Positions 34,014-40,435 of a DNA stretch of 40,435 bases are shown here, in pieces. Source of the stretch: Daejeonella sp. JGW-45 (GTDB taxonomy: Bacteria > Bacteroidota > Bacteroidia > Sphingobacteriales > Sphingobacteriaceae); contig NZ_JARKNC010000008.1 of assembly GCF_029360805.1 (NCBI RefSeq), forward strand, positions 577,760 through 618,194, read 5' to 3'. Position numbers and translations under genes: made by a program. Under the pieces are notes generated by a model that was given only the letters and a program-made list of their open reading frames with translations, was not told the DNA's origin and did not search any database. How positions within the stretch are numbered: the first letter of the stretch is position 1; the number at the start of each line of letters is the position of its first letter.

Positions 34014-36023
34014 TTAGAACGAAACTAACCGTTGGTCACTGGAAGAATTGTCCTGATCGCTCTCATCTTTTGGAATATTTATATCAAGCTTTTTGAGTTC
34101 GTCTTTAAACAGCTCTTCAATATCCTGTTTAATCCTAATATAATTTTCCTGAATGTCTTCCGGTGTAACCTTTGCTATCACGGGAATATCATTATAAGCT
34201 TTTTCTTCTTTATGAATAGCAAAATGATCATTTAAAATTTCATTGTGGAACATCTTTAAGGAAATTTTTTGATCAGGGTTGTCAACAATAATCCCAACGA
34301 ACTCACCGGAAGACAATGAAGCAATTTTCGCAGCTGGTATAGCATAATCAAGTTGTGTAGATTTTGAAACGGACGTATCAGAGCTATTGATACTTCGGCT
34401 TTCTCTATCCTGCATGATTTTTCCAAAAGTTTCAGATAGCTTCCTTGCTGTATCACCTGTAACTTGACCACTAATGATATTACCAACAATACCTGTGATA
34501 ACCTCTGCTTGTTCTGCCCCATAATCCTTTTTTAGCTGGCTAAAGTCCTGTACAGCTAGAGCCGTAGCTACCTTGTTACTCCTTGCTGTGGCTATAAGGC
34601 TGTCCATATTATTAAAATAGATAGTTGGGAATTCATCAAATACCAGGCTGCTTTTTAGCTGACCTTTACGATTTACAAGCTTTATCATCCGGGATATATA
34701 AAGTGATAGCACGGCACCATAAACTTGTAGTTTTTGTGGGTTGTTTCCCACACAAACGATTTTAGGCTTTTCGGGATTATTTATGTCAAGAGTAAAGTCA
34801 TTACCGCTTAGTACGTAATAAAGTTGTGGGGATGAAAGTCGGGCAAGTCCGATTTTAGCACTGGCTATCTGCCCTTCAAGCTGTTCTTTGGCTTTATTCT
34901 GAAAAGCAGAAACGAAGGGATTGATCAATACCTTTATCTCTTCCTGTTGCTGCAGTATGGCAAATAGCGGATCATAATCGGCCTGCATTAGCTCTATCAC
35001 ATGTGGAAGAGTACAATATCTGCCATCTTGATATTTGCGCAAATACCATATAATAGCCGTGAGGAAATTGATAGGTGATTCAACAAAGAAATCTCCCTGT
35101 TTCCTGATCCAGTCTCGATTTAGCCCAAGCATTATAGTACGGCTAGCCTCAGTTGCATCGGTTATATCCTCCATCCCGGACGGATCCAGTGGATTACAGC
35201 GATGTGTCCGGTTCAGATCTTCAAAATTGATTACGTAGAACTGAGGCTTTACCTTATAGTTGTTTCGGTATTTGAGCAGCTTATTATAGGCAATCCTGCT
35301 TAGATCATCATATTTAAAGTCATATAAGAACATGGAAAAACCTTTTTTAATATGCTGATCAATAATATGCCTGATAACAAAATATGATTTACCTGATCCC
35401 GGAGTTCCGGCTATAAGAGTTCCTCTAAAGGGATTAATCAAATTGATCCAGCTATTCCGCTTTTTACCTTTTAAATTATAAATAGCGGGCAGGTTAACAG
35501 AATATTCGTTTTCCAAAAGCCGTTCTTCCTGGGGGAATGTTTCATTTTCAGCATTAAAAATATCTGAATTTAAATTAATCCGGATAAGCCGGGACAGTAA
35601 GCCTCCACCTGCAAGGATAAGCAGGTAGCCAAGCGAAGTGAGACCGATATATAATATGGCGATCATGACTGCCTGTGAATTCAGATAGAAACAGAATACG
35701 CTTATAAAATATAATAGCAGTCCTGTAAATAGGTAAGCTCCAATAGCATTCTTCTGTATCTTTTCATCCTTTCGGCCTTTATTACCGACCAGGGATATGA
35801 ACAAAAATAGCAGAGCAACGAGTTTTGGTTTGAGGAGGTCGCTAAATAACCCGGTCTGGGATATGTCGGCGATAATACGGTCAGTGATTTCCGCTGTCCA
35901 ACCCCAATTCCTAAAAGCTTTGTAGCAACACAGGTAAAAATGAAGTGATAATATAAAAATACTTATTAAGCGAGTAAAATCTATGATCTTCCTTAATCCT
36001 TGTACGTCTTCTCCGGTATTCAT
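34014..36023 (-). CDS. mobC: Type IV coupling protein (MobC/TraG/VirD4-like)
   Basis: A 669-residue membrane ATPase. Several membrane helices lie in the first 150 residues, then Walker A GTPGSGKS (206-213), LYDFKYDDL, a Walker B-like SLVFDEFPTIYF near 445-460, and a late ALAVQDFSQLKKDYG. These are features of the Bacteroidota MobC/TraG coupling proteins that hand the relaxase-DNA complex to a T4SS. The acidic C-terminal tail (DESDQDNSSSDQ) may be a contact region. Its start is only 4 bases after the relaxase stop, so the two are one operon. No T4SS genes are in the window, so it must serve a helper element. Confidence 0.85.
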   Translation of the reverse strand: MNTGEDVQGLRKIIDFTRLISIFILSLHFYLCCYKAFRNWGWTAEITDRIIADISQTGLFSDLLKPKLVALLFLFISLVGNKGRKDEKIQKNAIGAYLFTGLLLYFISVFCFYLNSQAVMIAILYIGLTSLGYLLILAGGGLLSRLIRINLNSDIFNAENETFPQEERLLENEYSVNLPAIYNLKGKKRNSWINLINPFRGTLIAGTPGSGKSYFVIRHIIDQHIKKGFSMFLYDFKYDDLSRIAYNKLLKYRNNYKVKPQFYVINFEDLNRTHRCNPLDPSGMEDITDATEASRTIMLGLNRDWIRKQGDFFVESPINFLTAIIWYLRKYQDGRYCTLPHVIELMQADYDPLFAILQQQEEIKVLINPFVSAFQNKAKEQLEGQIASAKIGLARLSSPQLYYVLSGNDFTLDINNPEKPKIVCVGNNPQKLQVYGAVLSLYISRMIKLVNRKGQLKSSLVFDEFPTIYFNNMDSLIATARSNKVATALAVQDFSQLKKDYGAEQAEVITGIVGNIISGQVTGDTARKLSETFGKIMQDRESRSINSSDTSVSKSTQLDYAIPAAKIASLSSGEFVGIIVDNPDQKISLKMFHNEILNDHFAIHKEEKAYNDIPVIAKVTPEDIQENYIRIKQDIEELFKDELKKLDINIPKDESDQDNSSSDQRLVSF

Positions 36024-36027
36024 GTTA

Positions 36028-37272
36028 TTATCGTTTAATATTTAATCGCTTCTTTTTTTTAGGTAGCATAGGTGAAGTATCAGGATGCTGGCTATTAAGC
36101 AGGTCCTTCAAGTAGTTGACTGGAGCAACTGATTCGACATAAGTGTTTGCCTCTTCTTTGTCTCTAAAATAAGTTCGTTGAGGTCCGGTCGGTTTGAGAT
36201 AAACTTTCGGCTGGTCAGTTGTTCCTAATCGCTCAGTTATACTTTTAGCGCTATACGCTTTGCCCAAATCACTGCCGTTGAAAACGGTTTTATTGTCATG
36301 ATCTATAAAAGTAGCTCCATAGATAAGTCCTTGTTCATTCTGCCTGAGGATAAGGCTAATTCCACTCCTTCTAAGTTCGCTTATTAGTGTATTTTGAGTT
36401 AGCTGGCTATACTTTTGGAATATTCGGTCTAATCTGGCAGCCAGGCTACGCTTGTGGGGCCGTCGCTTTTCCTCATTCGTCTCGAATTTCTTTTCGATAT
36501 TACGGAGCGTTGGCTTATGATAGAAATCGCTTGCCTTTATAGGTACTCCCGTCTTATTTCCATTACGATCCAGTAGAAAATAAACTAGTCCTTTCTTCCG
36601 GAACATTTCAGTATTTTCTTTACCGCGATCGGCTACAACATTGAATTGCTTGAGCACTGCATTAAATTCGGCAAGTGAAGTATAGCTGTAGGAGTTCATT
36701 ACAGCAGTTACTACGTTGCTTATTACTCTCTTTGTAGGCAAGCGACCGTAGAGCGCTTTTTCAGGATCAGCAGCTTTTATTCCTGGCTCGGGCTTAAATG
36801 ATTTACTTTCCGCCCTGATCAGACCAAAGTCTTCCTCCACAGCCTTCCGGGCCGGTTCAGAAAGAGTCCTCCCAATGTTATGCAGGTTTATAGATGTGCC
36901 ATCTCTGCGGATACAGGTGGTGACGATATGCAGATGCTGGTGGGCAACGTCACAATGCCGATAAACTAGATACGGCTGGTCTCCAAAGCCAACTCGGTCC
37001 ATATAGCTCATAGCAATCTGTTGCATTTTATGCTCGTCAAGCTTCTCCGCGACGTCGAAATTTAAAGTTATATGCAAAGCATTCGTCTTCACACTAGGTT
37101 TAAGTTCTATCAGATGCTGGAACCGCTGCAGTTTCGTCTCAAAATTCATCTGGTTAACCTCCCCTGCAAAACCATTTGCCAATAACAGGGTAGCTTCGCT
37201 GCTTATTACCTTGCTTTCATTATAGCGCAATATTCCTCGAATACTCTTACCTATTACGATTTTTGTAACCAT
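36028..37272 (-). CDS. mobB: MobB-type relaxase (mobilization nuclease)
   Basis: A 414-residue relaxase. The N-terminal nuclease has NALHITLNF (H67) and the metal-binding HxDxxHxHxH cluster (YRHCDVAHQHLHIVTT, H106, H111, H113, H115). A likely catalytic Tyr is in the N-terminal region, for example Y17 of ILRYNESK. It should nick oriT and stay on the 5' end for transfer. The rest is basic and ends in LPKKKKRLNIKR. Its start overlaps the mobA-like gene by 19 bases and its stop is followed closely by the coupling gene, giving a mobA-mobB-mobC operon. Confidence 0.88.
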   Translation of the reverse strand: MVTKIVIGKSIRGILRYNESKVISSEATLLLANGFAGEVNQMNFETKLQRFQHLIELKPSVKTNALHITLNFDVAEKLDEHKMQQIAMSYMDRVGFGDQPYLVYRHCDVAHQHLHIVTTCIRRDGTSINLHNIGRTLSEPARKAVEEDFGLIRAESKSFKPEPGIKAADPEKALYGRLPTKRVISNVVTAVMNSYSYTSLAEFNAVLKQFNVVADRGKENTEMFRKKGLVYFLLDRNGNKTGVPIKASDFYHKPTLRNIEKKFETNEEKRRPHKRSLAARLDRIFQKYSQLTQNTLISELRRSGISLILRQNEQGLIYGATFIDHDNKTVFNGSDLGKAYSAKSITERLGTTDQPKVYLKPTGPQRTYFRDKEEANTYVESVAPVNYLKDLLNSQHPDTSPMLPKKKKRLNIKR

Positions 37273-37664
37273 TTTGCCGCCAGTTCTGATACAATCGTTA
37301 AAAGCCTGTCAACCTTCACATCAACCTCTTTATATAAGTCTGCTACTTTCAAAACATAATACGCCCGATGCATACCTTCTTTATCCTGATTAAAACTGCG
37401 CGTAATCTGATTGATATTTATACCGATAGATTTGAGTTCTTTTCGGATTAAGGCTAGTTCTTCCATTGTGCTGTTCATTGAAATATCTTTATAAAACAGC
37501 TTGACCTTTCGATTGGATAAAATACGTCGTGCTACTTCACCAATACTATTCAGATTCCCATCCTTACGGATTTCTTCAAGGCGGTCGAAAACGGGTTTCG
37601 AAACCCGGATGATAATCGGGTGGCTTAATACGCTATCTTGGTCAGTGGCTTTCTTTCTTGGCAT
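37254..37664 (-). CDS. mobA: MobA-like relaxosome accessory protein (ribbon-helix-helix type)
   Basis: A 136-residue DNA-binding accessory protein. The first half has IIIRVSKPVFDRLEEIRKDG and SIGEVARRILSNRKVKLFY, a ribbon-helix-helix-like layout. The second half is helical, with ELALIRKELKSIGININQITRSFN, a segment shared by mobilization proteins of the MobC/MbpB group. It should bind oriT and help the relaxase. The ATG at 37664 (MPRKKATDQ) is chosen; an extension to 37688 adds eight residues that overlap the start of the palindrome cluster. Its stop overlaps the relaxase start. Confidence 0.75.
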   Translation of the reverse strand: MPRKKATDQDSVLSHPIIIRVSKPVFDRLEEIRKDGNLNSIGEVARRILSNRKVKLFYKDISMNSTMEELALIRKELKSIGININQITRSFNQDKEGMHRAYYVLKVADLYKEVDVKVDRLLTIVSELAAKWLQKS

Positions 37665-37681
37665 TTCAAAACTTTTATGGA

Positions 37682-37785
37682 GGTTCAAGCTTCACGAGTT
37701 CCGAGTGAAGCCCAGGCCACAAGGCCTGGCAAAGAGATTTCCGTATACGGAAATACATCTTTGCTAAGCCCCCTCGGGCTTGAAC
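37682..37785. other. Candidate oriT: nested palindrome cluster
   Basis: Outer arms GTTCAAGC (37683-37690) and GCTTGAAC (37778-37785) enclose four stems. They are CTTCAC/GTGAAG (37690-37695 and 37705-37710); CCAGGCC-ACAA-GGCCTGG (37712-37729); a perfect 18-base palindrome ATTTCCGTATACGGAAAT (37737-37754) extended by GCAAAGA/TCTTTGC (37729-37735 and 37758-37764); and AAGCCC-CCTC-GGGCTT (37766-37781). It lies directly upstream of the mobA-mobB-mobC genes, where an oriT or relaxosome-binding site belongs. A structured leader RNA controlling mob gene expression is the alternative. Confidence 0.55.
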
Positions 37786-37807
37786 GCTCCTGTTCCAGAA
37801 GATAACT

Positions 37808-38026
37808 TTGGCTGCTACTTATAAGCTGTTTTTATTCGAATTTTTATTGCTTGTCGCTCATGTCGGTTACAGTACCATCAAGTGGAACGAACGATCGGAG
37901 AAGTTGTCGGATCTTTTGCCTGGGTTCCGTTTTGATACGCTTTATTCGCAGGTGAACCCTGCCATTGAAAGGCCGGCCCTGAAGTTCATGGATGCTTTTA
38001 AGATTTTTCATAACTATCTGAATTGA
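37808..38026 (+). CDS. Doubtful 72-residue hypothetical ORF
   Basis: An open frame from a TTG at 37808 gives a hydrophobic start (YKLFLFEFLLLVAHVGY) and a more ordinary second half (TIKWNERSEKLSDLLPGF ... KIFHNYLN). It has no ATG start. It sits between the palindrome cluster and the structured region before the recombinase. It might be a small membrane protein of the element or a decayed gene. I do not recognise it. Confidence 0.28.
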   Translation: MAATYKLFLFEFLLLVAHVGYSTIKWNERSEKLSDLLPGFRFDTLYSQVNPAIERPALKFMDAFKIFHNYLN

Positions 38027-38070
38027 TAGCCAAAAGTGAGAAGCATCAGGAGTAAGAACACGAAAGCATG

Positions 38071-38208
38071 ACGGAAGGTCCGTAAAATTCTTTAACAGAA
38101 TTAAATTGAGAATTGATAATGTTTTAACCCAACTTTGGTTGGTTCTACTAATAAGCCACTACCTAACTGCCCCAATCAGACTACATATTTATTTCAGGGA
38201 CCTTCCGT
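38071..38208. other. Inverted-repeat-bounded structured segment before the recombinase genes
   Basis: ACGGAAGGTCC (38071-38081) and GGACCTTCCGT (38198-38208) are perfect 11-base arms 116 bases apart. Inside lie AATTCT/AGAATT and an imperfect AACCCAAC/GTTGGTT pair. A further stem, TTGCCTTT (38246-38253) with AAAGGCAA (38261-38268), lies just before the short ORF. Recombinase or excisionase binding sites, a structured RNA, or a small IR-bounded element are possible. Confidence 0.4.
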
Positions 38209-38275
38209 TGTAGTTGCCCTCTACTTCTATCGCGGTCTTACACATTTGCCTTTATCAATAAAAGGCAAGTGAGTT

Positions 38276-38440
38276 ATGATTGTAGTTAAGCGATCGGTGA
38301 CACCAGAAAAGGCGGTGGAAATCCTTCGGGAACATGGAACAATTGTTACAATTGAAGAAGCAAAAATAATTTTGGATTTTATGTACAATTTTAGTAAATT
38401 AGCTATTAATCAGATAGTTACAAAAGCAAAACCCAAATAA
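38276..38440 (+). CDS. 54-residue conserved-looking ORF before the recombinase
   Basis: ATG at 38276, stop at 38438-38440. The protein begins MIVVKRSVTPEKAVEILREH and continues TIVTIEEAKIILDFMYNFSKLAI before a basic end, KAKPK. It is charged and helical, with no membrane segment. The recombinase ATG follows 7 bases after its stop, so the two are very likely co-transcribed. I recall similar small proteins upstream of Bacteroidota recombinases, where an excisionase or directionality role would make sense, but that is an inference. The hairpin at 38246-38268 lies in its leader. Confidence 0.6.
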   Translation: MIVVKRSVTPEKAVEILREHGTIVTIEEAKIILDFMYNFSKLAINQIVTKAKPK

Positions 38441-38447
38441 AGCTGCG

Positions 38448-40109
38448 ATGGAAAACACAAATTTGCTTCACTATAGAGACAGAAGAACGCACAAGCCTAA
38501 ACAGAAGTCTAAGCTAACCAATATACCGACTGATACGCGAAAGGTAGCCTTCTTATACATCCGGGTTAGTACTGATGAACAAGCAGACCGGGGATTCTCA
38601 CAAAGAGATCAAGATCAGCGACTACACGAATATTGTGAACGGAATAACATTAGGGTTGGACGGGTAATCTATGAAGATTTTTCGGCTAAAACCTTTAAAC
38701 GTAGACCGGCATGGACGCAAATGTTATCTGAACTCAGAAAGACAAATGGTAGACTTTGCGACATGATATTGTTCACAAAATGGGATCGATTTAGCCGAAA
38801 CACCGCTAATGCTTATAATATGATCGATATTTTGGCAACGTTAAATATCGATCCAAACGCCATCGATCAATATCTGGACTTGAAAATTCCAGAAAGCAGG
38901 ATCATGCTTGCAGTATACATTGCGCAAGCTGAAGCTGATAATTTAAGAAGGGGTTTAAATGTAGTTGTGGGGATGCGAAGAGGTAGACTGGAAGGACGTT
39001 GGATGGGAAAGGCACCGGCTGGTTATATCAATCGAGTTCAGGATAAAACCAAATACATTGAAATTCATGAGCCTGAAGCTAGCCATATGCGATGGGCATT
39101 TCAAACCATCGCCGAAGGGGCGTTCGGCACAGAGGCTGTTTGGAGACTAGCAAAAGAAAGAGGACTGAAAAGTACAAGAAATACTTTTTGGGCGAACATC
39201 CGAAACCCTGTGTATTGCGGAAAGATCATTGTCCCAGCTGATGAACATAATGAACTGTTTCTGTCAGATGGGAAACATACTCCAATTATAAGTGAAAAAC
39301 TGTTCTGGGAAGTTCAGGATGCACTTAATGGTAGAAAGAAAGTGCAGCGCTTTCGTCTTGAAACGCCATTAACCCTTCCGTTAAGAGGATTTCTAACTTG
39401 CCCTGATTGTGGCCGTGTACTTACCGGTAGCGCATCTAAAGGTCGCCCCGGCCGTTATTACTATTACCACTGCAAAGCGCCATGCAAAGCACGATTTAAA
39501 GCTCACGAAGTCAATGAAGAGTTTGAAAGAGACTTGCACAAGTTTGTACCCAAACCTGGCATGGCAGAGTTGTACAAGGAAGTAATTTTGGATGTTACTA
39601 AGGGCAATGGGCAAAACTTTGAAGTTGAGCGTAAAAAGCTGATTACAGAAATTTCAGATCAGCAAAATCTCATCACAAAAATCAGAGCTATGCTTTTATC
39701 CGATGAGATCGACCCGCAAGATTTCAAAATAATGAAAACACAATGTGAAGAAAAAATAGTCAGACTTGAAGCGTCGTTAAAAGACTTAAAAGAAAATAAT
39801 GAAGCAAAAACTGATCTAAGCGCAATAGTCGATGAAGCACTAATCCGGCTCAAAAAGCTAGCAGAACTATATAAAAACGGCAGTATTGAGCAAAAAAGGT
39901 ATATCATCGGTTCGATCTACCCTGAAAAATGGACAATTTTTGATAACGAAGGTCGAACCGCTAAAGTGAACCCCGCAGCCCTCCTTATCTATCAGATTAA
40001 CAATAAGTTATGGAATAAAAAAGCCGGAGTTAGAACTAAAATTAGAACTAACTCCGGCTTGGTACCCAGCGCCGGAATCGAACCGGCACAGTTTCCTATC
40101 GGTGTTTGA
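38448..40109 (+). CDS. Large serine recombinase (site-specific integrase)
   Basis: A 553-residue frame. The catalytic N-terminal domain has S41 in LYIRVSTDEQADRG, then QRDQDQRL, ILFTKWDRFSRN and the AEADNLRRGLNV helix. A recombinase domain follows (APAGYINRV ... WANIRNPVYCGKI), then a zinc ribbon (LTCPDCGRVL ... YHCKAPCKARF, about 316-345) and a coiled-coil segment (about 385-450). It should integrate and excise the element. The last 16 residues or so (LVPSAGIEPAQFPIGV) are encoded by the complementary strand of tRNA-Leu, and those just before by the tRNA terminator. The C-terminus is therefore a product of the insertion site. Confidence 0.88.
   Translation: MENTNLLHYRDRRTHKPKQKSKLTNIPTDTRKVAFLYIRVSTDEQADRGFSQRDQDQRLHEYCERNNIRVGRVIYEDFSAKTFKRRPAWTQMLSELRKTNGRLCDMILFTKWDRFSRNTANAYNMIDILATLNIDPNAIDQYLDLKIPESRIMLAVYIAQAEADNLRRGLNVVVGMRRGRLEGRWMGKAPAGYINRVQDKTKYIEIHEPEASHMRWAFQTIAEGAFGTEAVWRLAKERGLKSTRNTFWANIRNPVYCGKIIVPADEHNELFLSDGKHTPIISEKLFWEVQDALNGRKKVQRFRLETPLTLPLRGFLTCPDCGRVLTGSASKGRPGRYYYYHCKAPCKARFKAHEVNEEFERDLHKFVPKPGMAELYKEVILDVTKGNGQNFEVERKKLITEISDQQNLITKIRAMLLSDEIDPQDFKIMKTQCEEKIVRLEASLKDLKENNEAKTDLSAIVDEALIRLKKLAELYKNGSIEQKRYIIGSIYPEKWTIFDNEGRTAKVNPAALLIYQINNKLWNKKAGVRTKIRTNSGLVPSAGIEPAQFPIGV
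40017..40060 (-). terminator. Intrinsic terminator of tRNA-Leu, inside the recombinase frame
   Basis: Arms AAGCCGGAGTTAG (40021-40033) and CTAACTCCGGCTT (40048-40060) form a 13-base perfect stem with a 14-base loop. On the minus strand the stem is followed by six T residues (40022-40017), so it ends tRNA-Leu transcription. The same bases are translated in the recombinase frame on the plus strand. Confidence 0.75.
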
Positions 40110-40142
40110 GACCGACGCGTCTACCAGTTCCGCCAGCTGGGC
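40060..40142 (-). tRNA. tRNA-Leu (CAA)
   Basis: An 83-base tRNA on the minus strand with encoded CCA. The acceptor stem is GCCCAGC/GCTGGGT, with a G-U first pair. The D-arm is GCG...CGC, the anticodon stem TCGGT/ACCGA around loop CTCAAAC (anticodon CAA), then an extended variable region and the T-arm GCCGG-TTCGAAT-CCGGC, with discriminator A. This is a complete class II leucine tRNA. Its 3' end points at the recombinase gene, the classic arrangement for an integration site. Confidence 0.92.
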
Positions 40143-40435
40143 TTTTCATTGGCCACGCTTACATATTACAAATAAGCTCCAACGAGCTACAAACATAATA
40201 AAATTTTAATTATTAATAACCCCCGGATATTTCTGAGTGACCCGCAAAATTACCGTATTGCCTCCCGGTGGCTCAGGAATAATCCACGGATTACCTGTTC
40301 AGGTCTAAAAATTTAGTGTTTGAGACCGACGCGTCCACCATCCCGATAGCTATCGGGACCGCCAGCTGGGCATTTAATTGGTCATACTCATATATTACAG
40401 ATAAGCCCAACGAGCTACAAACATCATAAAATTTT
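40143..40435. repeat. Duplicated tRNA-Leu upstream flank; no gene
   Basis: The flank right of the intact tRNA (40143-40207) recurs in diverged form right of the truncated copy (40372-40435), sharing CGAGCTACAAACAT and a final ATAAAATTTT. The repeat thus covers the tRNA 5' half plus about 65 bases upstream, probably including its promoter. Bases 40208-40315 between the copies hold no recognisable gene. The second copy reaches the window edge. Confidence 0.65.
40316..40371 (-). pseudogene. Truncated tRNA-Leu copy (5' half) with palindrome insert
   Basis: On the minus strand it begins GCCCAGCTGGCGG at 40371 and runs to the anticodon loop CTCAAACAC at 40316, where it stops matching the intact gene. 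Between the two halves of the D-arm lies an 18-base perfect palindrome, TCCCGATAGCTATCGGGA (40340-40357). With the 3' half missing it cannot be a working tRNA. Confidence 0.75.

Larger units (their letters stand above)
32149..40060. mobile_element. Mobilizable integrative element next to tRNA-Leu
   Basis: This stretch is A+T-richer than the flanks and holds radC, two cargo genes, a MobC-type coupling protein, a MobB relaxase, a MobA-like relaxosome protein, a palindrome cluster suited to an oriT, a short ORF and a serine recombinase at the tRNA-proximal end. No mating-pair-formation (T4SS) genes are present, so it must borrow a helper's machinery. The right end is placed at or near the tRNA 3' end (40060). 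The left end is uncertain: the radC stop is 6 bases from the DUF1259 gene, and I saw no copy of the tRNA 3' end on that side. Confidence 0.6.

Noticed and set aside
1-40435. CRISPR arrays, rRNA genes or prophage structural genes
   Set aside because: No regularly spaced repeats, rRNA segments or capsid, tail or terminase proteins were seen.

Overview
The window looks like chromosome of a Bacteroidota species, most likely Sphingobacteriaceae (Pedobacter or a relative). The evidence is a SusC/SusD pair under an ECF sigma factor and FecR, a SusC N-terminus of the Pedobacter type, Mfa/FimA-type fimbrial lipoproteins, MobA/MobB/MobC-style mobilization genes, a lack of Shine-Dalgarno sequences, and promoter candidates of the TTG-N19/20-TAnnTTTG kind. 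I have no species-level evidence.

Layout. (1) 188-3803, minus: an amino-sugar cassette with two Tat-exported proteins (an M19 dipeptidase-like protein and a GH109-like oxidoreductase-fold glycosidase) followed by a cytosolic NagB-like deaminase. (2) 4362-9778, plus: a compact fimbrial operon made of a DUF3575 protein, a major fimbrillin, an Mfa2/FimB-type anchor, an accessory fimbrial lipoprotein and a clostripain-type (C11) lipoprotein. The peptidase is a plausible maturation enzyme for the fimbrillins. (3) 9798-12031: an unusual PAS-DHp-receiver protein and an XRE/S24-like regulator that has lost its autoproteolytic dyad. (4) 12045-15807: two divergent NCS2 nucleobase permeases, one in operon with a biuret-hydrolase-like amidohydrolase, suggesting import and hydrolysis of a ureide or nucleobase. 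(5) 15889-20224: a zinc alcohol dehydrogenase, a large FtsX/MacB-type permease and an orphan receiver protein. (6) 20427-27545, minus: an ECF sigma, FecR, SusC, SusD system with no degradative enzyme in view. (7) 27640-32142, plus: a TolC-family protein, an MFS exporter, a ChrB-domain/AraC fusion regulator and a DUF1259 protein, perhaps a metal or oxyanion response group. (8) 32149-40060: an A+T-rich mobilizable element carrying radC, two uncharacterised cargo genes, a coupling protein, a relaxase, a relaxosome protein, a palindrome-rich candidate oriT, a 54-residue ORF and a serine recombinase. It abuts tRNA-Leu(CAA). A decayed second copy of the 5' half of this tRNA lies to its right and runs to the window edge.

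The observations most worth a second look are the self-contained fimbrial locus with its own clan CD peptidase and matching Lys/Arg sites, the ChrB-AraC fusion next to an MFS/TolC pair, the nested-hairpin candidate oriT at 37683-37785, and the recombinase reading frame that runs through the tRNA terminator into the tRNA-Leu gene. All functional calls rest on reading motifs by eye; no database search was run.
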